Source of the DNA: Hydractinia symbiolongicarpus
Lineage: Eukaryota; Cnidaria; Hydrozoa; Anthoathecata; Hydractiniidae
Length of the DNA: 64,000 nucleotides
Assembly (NCBI RefSeq): GCF_029227915.1
Contig: NC_079880.1
Coordinates: forward strand, 18,370,001 to 18,434,000
Direction of reading: 5' to 3'
Shown here: positions 48,809 through 60,652 of the stretch, piece after piece
How positions within the stretch are numbered: the first letter of the stretch is position 1
How the letters are laid out: every line of letters starts with the position of its first letter
Position numbers and translations under genes: made by a program
Notes under the pieces: generated by a model
What the model was told of the DNA's origin: nothing
Seen by the model: the letters and a program-made list of their open reading frames with translations, nothing else
Databases searched by the model: none

Positions 48809-50472
48809 CCAAATGAAAAAAAATGTGTAAGTCAGGAAAAAGAAAGTTCTGTTGACGTCAGCAACAATCAGCACAACTTAAGAGATTTGATTTAATCAAT
48901 AAACCCAAGTCGGTTGTAACCATTGACAAGTTCAAGTTGTATAAATCTAATATCGAAATAACCGAAATTATTACTTGTGGCGACGGTAATATGCCAACAT
49001 TTTTCCTTGGTCATTGTAGTTGACGAAATGTTACTGTGTTGTGTAATTTGTGCTGGCTTTCTAAGATTTGATTCACAACGACATTACTGAAATTTAAGTT
49101 GAAGCGACAGAACCAAAATGATGTGTTTAAAGGACTAACGTAACCTTCAAAATCCAATTAACACAGGGTACAATTAATAAGAAGAGCCCAGCCGAGGAAA
49201 TGACCATTGATTTCCGTCGCCGATATGCGGGGCGGAATCTTTAAAATCGCCTGATGGGAGATGGATAGAGAGATACAGCACAAAGCCCGCACGCTCTTAA
49301 GTTTTTGTCCAGGCTAAACGCTCGGAAAATTCCTTTTTTGCGAAAGCCAATGAAGATGCTTTATTTTAATCTCTGTCAATTAAATGACCAATCTGAACAG
49401 AGAGTGTTCAGATTGGTCACAGAACATTCCGTGTGCGGCCATGACTAAAAGTGCTTACATTTTGTTGGTCGCCCCTTGCTGGTCTCTTTGGTTTGGTCGT
49501 AGTAGCTTTATTGATGGGGAGCTAAGCACTATTTTTTAAATTCGTGTATTTTATCAGGTAAGAATTATTTTATATATAGCTAAGTGAGAAAGGTGTGCTG
49601 GCTAGCTAGCTATCTCAATTTTTGGTGCTGACATTACTTACTTGCTTGCTAGCTATAGAGCTAGCTACACAAAATAGTGCTTTGATTAGAGTGCTTTTTT
49701 TTCTTAAAGAGCAAGCAACAAAAAACCTTTATCCTGTCTTGCGCAGTTCTTCCATGACTGGACACTCAACTCCTGTTTTTATGGGATAAAGGGGGGCTAA
49801 AAATAACTTCCAAATGACACTTTGTGGGACTACTTCTATCAGATAAAAAGATATATATATTCGCACAGGATTTTTTTTATATTTTTTGCAGAAAAGTTGT
49901 CGAAACGTGACAAAAGTTTATTGTTGCTTGCACTGAGCAGTCGGTGAACTGATAATTACCTGTATCTAACAATATATAGTTAGCCGATGCAGGATAATTA
50001 GATGCTACGCCTAGTATAATTAGCTGTTAAAACCTTCTTTGTGTTCTTTACAGCTAACTGCGTCTTTTCCATGTTTTTCTTGAAATCAGAATAGTTTTGT
50101 TGATAATAATATAGACGACATAATACTGCTAGCTACAGTAAAATTATATATTTTTTGCAAAATCGTTTCTTGTTCTTTTTCTTGGTTTTAATTGGAGCAC
50201 AACTTTATGTTGATCTATATAAATATAGATGGCTATGGGGAGATTGATAACGAAGAAAAGTGTAAATTTAAGTAAAAAGATACATCGTATAAGTAGCTCT
50301 ATCAGCGGCTAATTATACTGTACGCACCATATATATAATTATTCTGCTTAGATAAATAGAATGTCTCTATATTTTATATGGCTAGCCTTACAAATCCTGT
50401 CTATTATTTCCAGGAAATGTCATAGCTTAGATAGGGAGTCTTAGTCCGCGGCTATGGCTGCATAATATTGAA
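48809..50472. other. no gene seen; one hairpin
   Basis: AT-rich with GCTAGC-rich patches (49595-49670). A G+C-richer block at 49190-49330 has no open frame of note. Confidence 0.45.
49386..49418. repeat. 14-bp perfect hairpin
   Basis: GACCAATCTGAACA (49386-49399) and TGTTCAGATTGGTC (49405-49418) with loop GAGAG. Confidence 0.8.
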
Positions 50473-50546
50473 TTGCCGCCAAGCAGAATCGAACCCCGTT
50501 CTCCCGCACAAAGTGCCACAGTTATAACCACCAAGCTATGGCGCCA
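50473..50546 (-). repeat. tRNA-like sequence (SINE head or decayed tRNA)
   Basis: Reversed, it reads GGCGCCATAGCTTGGTGGTT with an A-box-like TAGCTTGGTGGTTA and, 30 nt on, a B-box GGTTCGATTCTG. The anticodon and T stems do not pair properly (GCAC/GTGC with a 3-nt loop; weak T stem), so it is not a working tRNA but probably the head of a tRNA-derived SINE. Confidence 0.5.
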
Positions 50547-51455
50547 TTCGAAACGGCTAACTATTCTGTTACTGGCTAATTATCAGTTATCCTTTTGTCT
50601 AATTTGCTTGTAAATCTTTCTTGAGATCAACCCAAAGTATCACAAAATATTTTTCTAAGATTTCTTAGAAATGACTTGATTTTTAAAAATCTCACGAAAT
50701 ATACCTGTGCATCACATCGCATGGATTTGTATCTTTGTATTAAATTCCCTTTTTAAATCAAAGAGGCAAAGAGAGGATAAAAAAGAGACAATATTTAAAC
50801 AACCTGGTTTTAATGCAGTTTATGGTTAAATTGTATTCTTGTTTCTTATTTTTAAAACGTACTTTCCTTTTTAGATCAGCTGTTATAAAACCATGCACCA
50901 TCAACATTTTCAAAAATATTTCAACAAGAGAGTAAATTTTGAAGGCCTAAATACTGAAATATTCAAATGCTAATATGTATTTATTGCTGAATTAATAAAC
51001 AATGAACTACTTTATCATTCAAATTGAGCTCGTTCAAAAGTTATTATATTCGAATCGTCAAGTTTCTACATAGCAAGATTTGTATGCTGGAATTTCCAGA
51101 ACTTTCCAGATCACTTTTAAAAATATCCAGTTAAAGTTTTAACTGTTATTTTAGAATACTTTGTACAGCTATGTAAAATTTTTATTTTTTATTTATTGAG
51201 TTGTATTTTAACATTGCAGGTTAGTTATAAAGATAGTTAAGAATCGTGATACTCGTGATTTGTTTACCCCATAACTCTCCGTTTTCAAGGTCTACTTGAA
51301 ATCTTAAAGCCGCAGGGCTTCTTGTTTCGTTTAAAAAATGCTTGCTGCATAATTACGATCAAAGTATGGTGAAAAAGAGTTTGAAAGCTACATTAGGGTC
51401 CTTGTAAAGGATATCGAAACAAATGTTTTTAATATTGTGCAGATGCAGATTTGTG

Positions 51456-51704
51456 GTGCGTGGCCTTGTGATTATGGAGTTCGCTTCGTAATCACAAGGT
51501 CTGTGGTTCAGTTAACAGTGTGGGCATGTTTAGTAAGTGCCTTTACCACAGCTATGGGTCAACCCATGCCATGTGAGGAAAATTGGGTAGGCAATGCCGG
51601 TGTATACTTAATGTTTACAGTCAGGACACAGGACTCACATTAATAACAGTGTTTCCAACACTGAAGTGGCTATATCCTGTATAAATATTCGGTATAATAA
51701 TAAA
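51456..51704 (+). repeat. tRNA-derived SINE
   Basis: The head has an A-box TGGCCTTGTGATTATGG at 51461, an anticodon-arm-like GTTCGCTTCGTAATCAC and a B-box GGTTCAGTTAAC near 51505. A tRNA-unrelated body follows (CAACCCATGCCATGTG, GGGTAGGCAATGCCGG, GTGGCTATATCCTGTATAAA) and an AATAATAAAA tail. The apparent 68-residue frame here is accidental. I recall similar bodies from hydrozoan genomes. Confidence 0.7.
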
Positions 51705-51986
51705 AGACCGTTTATTCTAATAATCAGTGTCATTTTATACTTTCTTTGCATTTTTTTAAAAGATAACACTGACCTCCTGAATTATACGAAACTGCGACTT
51801 TTCAAGCCTTTTGTGATTTGTGGAAGAGCAGAGCTAAATAAATAACAAAATGTAAATAAAGCGAGTAATCGCGAGTAATTTCGTACAAATATGCATATTA
51901 TAAAACAAGTAAATACAAAATTATTTCGTTTTCATGCTACATGCTGGGAAAATATTGTACTTAAATTACAGTACGAAGAAGTCAGG

Positions 51987-53649
51987 ATGTCAGTGGCAGC
52001 GACAGAGATTAAAGATCTATTTAAGATCAAAATAAAACCACGCCATGATAGTTATTCCGATCAATATAATCGCATCTTCATGGTGAAAATTCTACTGGCT
52101 TGTACTATTGTGTTTGGTATCAGTTGGTATAAAGATAAATTTAATTGTGTCGTGCCAGGTAAATATTATTAATTGATTTGTTCGACTGTTTGTTTGTTTG
52201 TTTGTTTGTTCGTTCATTCGTTCGTGCCAGGTAAGTATACTTTTTTTGCTTGTTCCATTCGCTTATATGTTCGGTATATCTCTTTCCTTTTTTTACAGAC
52301 AGTCAATCTAGTTCAGAAGATTTTTATAGTTTTGTTTCCACAACATGTTGGGTTCAAGGTATTTATGTGTACAGAGAACTAAAGGAAAAGATTGAGCTGG
52401 TAGTGTACTATGGTGTACCAAAAGATGTGTCAGACAATGGAGTTATAGATGGAAAATATTTGTGTGATGCTAAAAAGCCAAACCAACTTATTAATTCCAA
52501 TTTAAAATGTATTCCTATGACAAAATCCTTCTTTCTTCAGGTAAAGTTTTTCTACTTCTTTTTTTCTCCTTCAAGTTTTTATAAAAATGTTTTCAACGAA
52601 TTTTTATATTTTCCTATAGTACCAGTACATGCCATTCTTCATCTGTGCATTGGCATTGTTGTACTACCTGCCATACATGATTTCAAAGACGGTCAATCAT
52701 GATCTAATCAACTTGCGTGAAGCTATTAAGAAGAATGAAACAGATATTAATGGTATTGTCAAGTATTACTTTAAAGATCGCAAGCAACGAGGAAAATGCA
52801 GTAAGATGCTGACAGCTAAACAGATTGCAAATATAGGTGTTAAAGTTGCCTACATCGCTGTCAACCTCGTTTCTTTTTTATGTACTGACTCAATTTTTCA
52901 TGGAAAGTTTAGAAAATACGGAAGCGAATGGATTCAATGGGGCAAAAGTAATAACACACTAGCATTTAATTATATGGGAAAAAGAGGATTTCCCAAACCA
53001 GGTAATTCACTACTTACTGACGTTTGTTATTTTGTTGTCTAATGTTTCAATCCACGTTTACACGAAAGAAAATTTCTCGTCTCATATTTTTTATTTAAAA
53101 TCCTAAATGCCTATTTAATCAAATGGTTTATACTGCATTTTGTATCCTTTTTAGGGAACCAGTTTCTTCCACCTTTTGGATTGTGTGAAGTGTATACCTC
53201 AGCAAAACACGTTGTTGAAACTCACAATAACGTACATGTAGTTTTGTGTGAAATGTCTCAACATATCTTGTATCAATACGTCTTTATGTTATTGTGGTTC
53301 GCTATGATCACTGGGATTGTTGTCTCAATTATTGGTCTCGTTAACCTTCTGATAAATTATGTCATTGGACTTGTTGGAATTAGGCAAGTATCTTTAAGTC
53401 CCCAGTACCCCCCCCCCCCTTTCTCATTGATTTGATCCTAACTCCCAATCCTTCCTTAACTTAAGGACTTAAGGGTTTTGTTCCCTCTTTCTAATCTTAA
53501 CACACCCACCAATTGCATTTGATGACTTGTCATACAGAGAAATTGAATACTTAGAATTCATGCGTAACAAGGATCAACTTTTATATGGCGAGGTGATTGA
53601 CAGGCTAAAGAAACGGTTTGATAATCCCCCCTTAATGAAAAAAGATTAA
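51987..53649 (+). CDS. innexin 3 (gap-junction channel subunit) with shortened C-terminal exon
   Basis: Exons 51987-52158, 52299-52540, 52620-53001 and 53155-53383, then probably 53538-53649, give 378 residues. Loop 1 keeps four Cys (FNC, TCW, LCD, KCI); TM2 begins YQYMPF; loop 2 keeps LCEV...LCEM. The fourth intron has a GC donor (AG/GCAAGT) instead of GT. The ancestral fifth exon is visible as FDDLSYREIEYLEF, but a TAA lies shortly upstream and the only in-frame AG is the CAG at 53535-53537, inside that conserved stretch. Using it removes about 17 residues after TM4. The tail is also truncated (ends PPLMKKD). The short intron 2 (79 bp) and exon 3 are intact. A functional gene with altered tail is likelier than a pseudogene, but not certain. 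Confidence 0.85.
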
Positions 53650-54144
53650 GTTCTCTTATACATCAGCAGTTATTTCTCTGGTGAACGGTTACCCCGCACC
53701 AAACACATAATGTTAAAAAAAAACAAGATGCCGAAGCGGTTTTAACACTTACACTAAAAGAACAAAATTTTCTTGGAAGTTAGGACTCAATATTTTTGCT
53801 TTTTTCTGTTTCTGACACACCTTAACCCTATACTTAGAGTTATTTCTACTCTACATTAATGCTGTAATACATTTGTGCAGATTATTCCTGCATAAACCAA
53901 AGTGGCATGCTAAAGAAAGCATTGATCGTTACATTCAGAGAGACTTTACTTTTGTTTTTGAATTGGTACACTTGGACTTGACGTGGCAAGAGTAATATTA
54001 AAATAGTATGTGACTCTATCCTATAAACTTCTGCAAGTAAATGAACCTGGATCTTTTACAGATTTTCACTGTAAGAATCTTATCATTAGACCCCAGAAGT
54101 TTTACACAAACATCCATAGGAAATGAATACAAATGTTCTGTTAA

Positions 54145-54617
54145 CTATGTCGTAGAAAGAGCGGAAACCGCGAAAACGGATGATTTTCGATTTCCGTCGA
54201 TTAAACTGCTTTTTTTCGGAGACTGATTAAAAAGATACTATTTGTGAAAACTATATATTTCAAGCTCTTTAGAGTTGGAAGCCCAATCTAAAAAATCACA
54301 CGGAAAGTAAGTTTACTTACATTATACTTTACTGCGTTCTTAAAGAACCTTCAACGACCGATACCGTATAGAGCGCGAAAATCTCGAAAACGGCTAATTT
54401 TCGGTTTCCGTCGATTATAAACTGCTTTCTTTCGGCGCCAGATCAAAAAAAATATCCTTTTTGAAAACTACGTGTGTCAAGTTTCTTAGCGTTGGAAACT
54501 GCACAACAAAAACCGTACAACAAATATCGCACAACAAAAACCGCACAACAATAACCGCACAATAAAAACCGCACAAAAAAAACTGCACAACAAAAACTGC
54601 ATTACAAAAACTGCACA
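54145..54617. repeat. diverged tandem pair followed by a CGCACAACAAAAAC minisatellite
   Basis: Two ~150-bp units starting near 54155 and 54370 share GCGAAAACGG, TTTCCGTCGATTA, AAACTGCTTT and AGTTGGAA/GCGTTGGAA blocks. The second ends in about nine units of CGCACAACAAAAAC (54500-54617) with small changes. Confidence 0.7.
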
Positions 54618-57213
54618 GGCTTTGCTAAATAACCAGAATATATAGACACAGTAGATAGGCTGAAATAATATAATAGATACCTGGGTCTCACAATTTAATA
54701 TTACAAGATATATGTTTCAGCTGAGGATAAAAAGAAAAAAACACTATCGAACCTGAGTAACCAGACTTAGTTCATACTTTCTGACCTTATGTGTTTTCTT
54801 AGAAGCGTTTATAAATATTAGCTAATCCACCAAGTGATTCTTTATGTGCAAGAAGCAAAAAAGTAAGCAAGCTGAAACCTGCAATATCTATCTTTTTCTA
54901 GTTTCTCTGTGATCAACTCAACGGCCACCACTGTAAATGATGTATTGTGCCAAAGGCTTTTGGTGAAAAAGTTTACTGCCGGCAGAATAATTTTTTTGAT
55001 ATCGTGCTGGTACCGGTGAAATAACGAACCAGGTTAGTCGGACGTTGCTGGCAACTGTTCATAAATTATTTAGATTGTTTCTAAACTGCTTGAAGTACCA
55101 TTTTACGTCTGCAAAAGATGTATTTTCAACAAAACTAAAAAACCCCCTGGGGAGAAATTTCCTTTAGAATCTTAGTTGTGTGGCCAAACATATATATACT
55201 CTAATGTTTTTACACCACTGCGGGTCAAGTTACAGAAACATAAATTATTTGTATATCAGGAAATTTTTTTCCCAATGTAGAAATTATTGAGACTTCCAGA
55301 TCATTTTTATTTTTCTGTTTTTCTGAAAGTTGATGTATCTTGTATCTTTTCTGACCCCGGGACGGCGATACGAACACAAAACAATTTTGCACAAAATGTG
55401 GAAAATGTTTTTTTTACAAAATATATGTATCATTACGTTTTAAATTATATCAGGCTGTTATTAGTGGGCATGTTTTATAACTTTATATGCTTTGGTTACC
55501 ATAAAAAATATAGAAAGCCAGTAAGTTAACCGTCAGAGCCATTTTATCATTGACTGCGCATTTCAAATTGTTAGTCACACTTTGATTGAGCGCTCAATCT
55601 GGCATATGGTTAAATCCAAGATGTACTGAAGATAGTGGTAGATATTGAACAGCTCACCACTCTGATATATTATCTCAAGACTTTTAATACTAATTACAAA
55701 GCAGTGAACATAAAAAAATAACAAAAGACTAAACCTAGTATATAGTATAGCGTCCCATAACTTCAGTAAAAATTTAAATATTGGTTTCATGAAATTGAGC
55801 CAAAAAATAGTTTTATTATCATCATACTTTCTGAGTTTCAGAATTTAGCCCTTTTCAGAGACGCCGATAAGCCGTTTTTTGACAGCATATCAACTTTAAC
55901 TAAGATACAGGTTCAGAAAATTTTTAAAGCTATTCTAACCTTAGTTAAGATTTAACCTTAAATTATGCCAGTAAACGAAAAATTTAGTTGCAAAGAATAT
56001 CTTTTTGCTGAAATATTTTTGTCATTGGATGCTCTTATAAGAATACTGAATTAATCTTCACGGTTAGCTAGTTTGGCATTTTAACTATTTTCCAAGCAAT
56101 AAATAGATGTATATATCAATTAAGAATCGTTTTTTGAACAGCAGCAAAATTCTGATGAGCTCTAAAAAGTGCGATTTTATGAAACTAATTTTGGTCCAAA
56201 ATCCCCAAAAAATTTCCTCAAAAAATTATTCCCCAAACTTTTTTTTCTTTTAAGGTAGCAATACTTTGCTGTTGGTAAAATCGTATACCAATTTTTGTAA
56301 AGTGATACATTGAATCGATAAAGCAGATCATATGTGGACACAATGCTTTTGATAAAATTTTTAAGTTTTAAACAAAAAAACCTTGTTTTTGTATATCTGT
56401 GTGTGCAATAAAATGTGAGCTTGTTGAGTTAAAAACAAAAAAGCTGTAATGCGTTTTAAAAACATGTCATTAGGAAAAGAAAAAGCAGAATTTATCAGTA
56501 ATGGGTGGCTTTTTGGAAATGTTAAGACCACAAAATGTAAAAGCAAAAAAGACTTCTAAAGAAAATACTTTTTTGAAGCCTTTTTTACCCACGCAGTGAA
56601 TCCACCATATACGAATTCAGTTTCAGTTAACTATTGTTCAAATATATTTTGCGCAAAAAATTAATAAAAAAGCAACTTTGAGATTCGTACAGCAAAATCG
56701 TGGTATCATATAAAGCAGTAATGAAGACACAGATATGAACTTACAGTAAATGAGAATTCTAAAGTTCAGCCAAAATGAATAAAAAATGTAAATGTTAATA
56801 TGAAGTTAAATTTCTGCCTACTTTTAGTATGCCTACTTTTAGAGAAGCAACAAAGTGCTATGGTCAGGTGGGCAAATCATTTACCAAATCCCAAGTTTCC
56901 CCTAGCTACAAGTTTTGCAACCCAGTGCTTGCTAATTCAGTAAAATACACATAACTAAATTGCTTGAATTTCTTCAAGTAAACAGCAGCCTAAATAACAT
57001 GATTGTATATTTATACATTTAGAAAACAATCAAAGGCAATATGCGAGTAGTTTGTGCTGCGTATGAGAGGAATCAAAACAATCTCGCCGTACGTATATGT
57101 AACGTAAAACGCCGAGCTCACTTAGCTCTGCAAGGTTATATATAAAACTTTGATTAAATGAGACAAATCTCATTAAATATTACACACAGAAAAACTGTGT
57201 ATTGGAGGGTCAC

Positions 57214-57297
57214 GTGACGAGGCCTCTTCCAGGGCAATGCTCGTATCGCCGTCCCGAGGTCAGAAAAGATACAAGATGCCCTGAGGACGAGGTTAAT
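57214..57297. mobile_element. small fold-back MITE
   Basis: GACGAGGCCTCTTCCAGGGC at the left and GCCCTGAGGACGAGGTT at the right are inverted relatives; same family as 47883-47997. Confidence 0.5.
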
Positions 57298-60200
57298 AAT
57301 AGCTAGCTTTAGGTGTAAGTGACGCAAAGAAGGGGTTCATTACATGTAAAAAACAGCGATATACTAGCTATTATTACCGTTTCTTAGTTTTCTTAAAAAT
57401 ACCTATTCCGTCCATTGCGATCACAGCGATAAGCTAGCATCAACACAAGTTCCGTTTAAGACGCTGCCTATGTAAAGAAAGATGACGTGATATTAGTAAA
57501 AGTGACCTGTGAATCATGTGGCTGAAACTCTAGGCTGGCTTGATCTCAACTGAAAGTCCCCGCTCGGCCATCTTGTAAAAAAACAAAAGCACTGCATCGC
57601 CGTGTTGTCTCGCTGAATCAGAAAATTTACAGAAAAACAACCAGATAAATTACTGGGCAACCCAGTCCAAAAAAATTGACGAAAATTTAAATTTTGGATG
57701 TATAGTGGGGAAATCCTATACATCCTCCACCGTACCTTATATTTGACTATTTAATGAGGAAATGAGCTTCGCTATGATCCACATTAAGACAAGGCATACC
57801 TAACACGCTGGATAAGAACGAAGCTTGGATTCCAGAAAGTGTCGTACAAAAGGGCGCCATCAAGAACACTAGTTTTGGTGAAAAAGGCGCGTTATCGAAA
57901 TTTGTTGTACCACGGTTTTTTGCGTTGCGTTTTAAACGCAGTGGAAGTCAAATAGAACACCCTCTCCGCTCACTCTTTCCTCAGATTATTGTCAGATTTC
58001 TGTTCTTTTCTGAAAAAAACGACTTATTTTTGTGCGTTGCAATTTTATTTTCCAAACCTCTATCTTCTGCGAAGAAAAGACATTGTATTGAGCCGATGCA
58101 TGTGAACGTATGCAGAAACTTAACTATTTGATGCAATATATTTTTGAACAGTCTCTTCCACGTCGAGTTTGTTATGTTCGCAAATGGATTCATTCTTGTA
58201 GCAAATATATTTAAGGCGTAAGTAAAGCACAATAAGACGGGCGTAATGTATCGATGTTGAGATAGAGAAACGTAAACATGATTTCACGTACCTTTATCTG
58301 GAACATAACTCGAATAATAAAACTAAAATAAATACACGTTAAAAATTAAGTGTGCGTTTTGTTTTACGTTTAAATTAAACTTCGTTTCCGTTAACTTCTC
58401 CTTTAATGTTTAAGCGTAACGTTAAATAGAAATAGGGCGTTTATTTAGGGGCGTTCAGAAAAAAAACCTTCAATAGATTAAACGCTGTATTCTGTCTCAA
58501 CGCATTGCAGACATAGTAGAAAAAGCAGACACAGTGGGTTTCATCTGTTGGTGAAATTAGTCGTTTCTGTGAAATTGCTTCACTCGGCAATCTTTTTGTT
58601 GAGCTTTGATGACATTCCTAATCTTCCTGATTGATACCCTATTAAGACAATCTCGTTCGCAGGATTTTTATCGCATTCGGAAAATACGACGTAGGTAAAC
58701 TCCTAGGTTTGGACATTATCAATATGACCTTAATTTAATCACATTGATTTTACTTAGACCATTTAGTTAATAGAGGTGTAAGGGAGGGTGATAAATTTTT
58801 CTCCCCACGGATCCTGTTTGTCTTTCTCATCCAATAAGCGGAAAATGACGACGTAAAAAAAATTCCACATGCGTGTTAACTTTGTCTTTGACGTTGTGAA
58901 ATTAGATTTGTTTAAAAATTAAATAGGGTAATGCGTCCAAAATTAAACATTATAAAACTCATTTAAGTAGCAACATAAATTAGCAACACAACGTAACCGA
59001 GTCAAAAATTACCCAGTGTTATATAGCGCAACAACGATACCATTACGCTTGTCACAGATGATGAATACACAAGGAATTGATGACGCTAATACGGTAATAA
59101 TAATAAATGAGCAAGAAGACAACCTCGTGCCCAGGTTTAGCAAGAAGACTGTTATCTTTGTCTTATTTTGATCTCTTGTTTTAATCTAAGAAAGTCTTCC
59201 GTAAGGTCTCTCTAACTATACTACACCCAATACATATTGACAAAACCCAGCATATATTGACCACTGTAGAAGAGAAATGCAGGCCACAAGATAGACACAC
59301 TCAAAACCTTCCCCTTTTACTTAATCTGTTCCCATTCCACTGTTGCTTTTTTAAAAGCTAAGAAAATTGCTGACTAACCTTGAAATTTGTAAAAACAAAA
59401 ACAAAAAAAATGCGCAGCATATTCCATTGAAAAGTGCGAGGCCCTCGTATTAATCTCCGTCATGTATAGTCATGTATAGTATTCTTTTTCCGTCTATATA
59501 TACACCAAAAAGAATATAAGCTATAAGGGGACTTCTAAAGAAAAGACCTAAATCTTGACAGCTTTAATATCTGCACATTAAGGTTACTGTAAAGGAAAAA
59601 ACTCACTTGATGAGTAGTCTCAGAAAAACCCTTATAAATTATCAATACTTTTACATTTTTTTAATTTTTTTTTTGTTTCTGAATGCTTGATGAAAGACTT
59701 TTTTCATAGTGTTATTTTCGTGAGATGTTAATTTTCCAAAAAGAAAATATAATGAATTAACACACACCTCATTTTTTTTTTCACCGTACGTTTTAAAATG
59801 GCTTCTTTTTCCGAACGCGTGGTCGCAGACGTCTCGTTTTTGCACTATTACATCCAGCATAAATTAAATTCAAAAAGGTTCCCGGTTTGTTTGTTTTTTG
59901 TAACAACGTCGTTATGAAATTATTTGTAATTATATGTAATCATTCAAAAAAATGCATATTTTTTTCTTTCTGTCGTCATAATTCGCTAATCAGTAATAAC
60001 AGACAAACAGACACTATTACAAAACTCGAGCGTGTAATATAATGGAGATATGCACAACGCGCCCCGGTAGTAAAAGAAAACTGATACAGGACTCTATCAG
60101 TTTATGAAACATAATATTTTTATAACATAGAAAATTACAGAAAATGGAACATAGTTAAAGCAGCCTGATATAACTTCTAAAACAAATAATCTTTACCTAA

Positions 60201-60652
60201 AAATCATTGAAACTAAAAATTGCTTGCCACAAGCTTAGGAACGCTTCTAAAGCCTCCAGGTAGGAGAGTAAAGAAACAAAAATTGTTATGATTAAAAAAA
60301 AGTTGTAAAAACACGACACAAGCTGCAATTTCGAAAGTCACATAAAATATATTTTAAATGAATACTATAAACTCGATATAAAGTTTGACCTAAAGTTGTG
60401 TTTTCATTGTCATAAAAGTTTAATCCGGTGTAAACACACCCCAAATGCATATATACAAAAAATACCTGCTCTTACAAATATTGTAGCAAATGTTTGGTAT
60501 AAAATACAGAACTAGGTAGATCCAATGATAAAACACTATGCTTTTGGTCTGTGAATTTTTGAAGAAAGGGAGGAATGGGGACTACAAACTAATTACAAAA
60601 AGCTTATCCAGCCAATTAGGTTAGCAGGTATCCATCACAGTAGAACCTTTTT

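Larger units (their letters stand above)
53650..60652. other. long gene-free stretch; repeats only
   Basis: No supportable exon on either strand. Identified pieces are a two-copy diverged repeat and a 13-14-bp minisatellite (54145-54617), a fold-back MITE (57214-57297), a block shared with the innexin 1 upstream region (57695-57775) and a doubtful Helentron-like end near 60000-60050 (GACAAACAGACAC). The remainder is AT-rich. Confidence 0.5.

Noticed and set aside
50473-50546. Functional tRNA gene
   Set aside because: Anticodon and T stems do not fold properly; kept only as tRNA-like repeat.
51437-51643. 68-codon frame
   Set aside because: Covers a tRNA-derived SINE (A and B boxes visible), so the translation is accidental.
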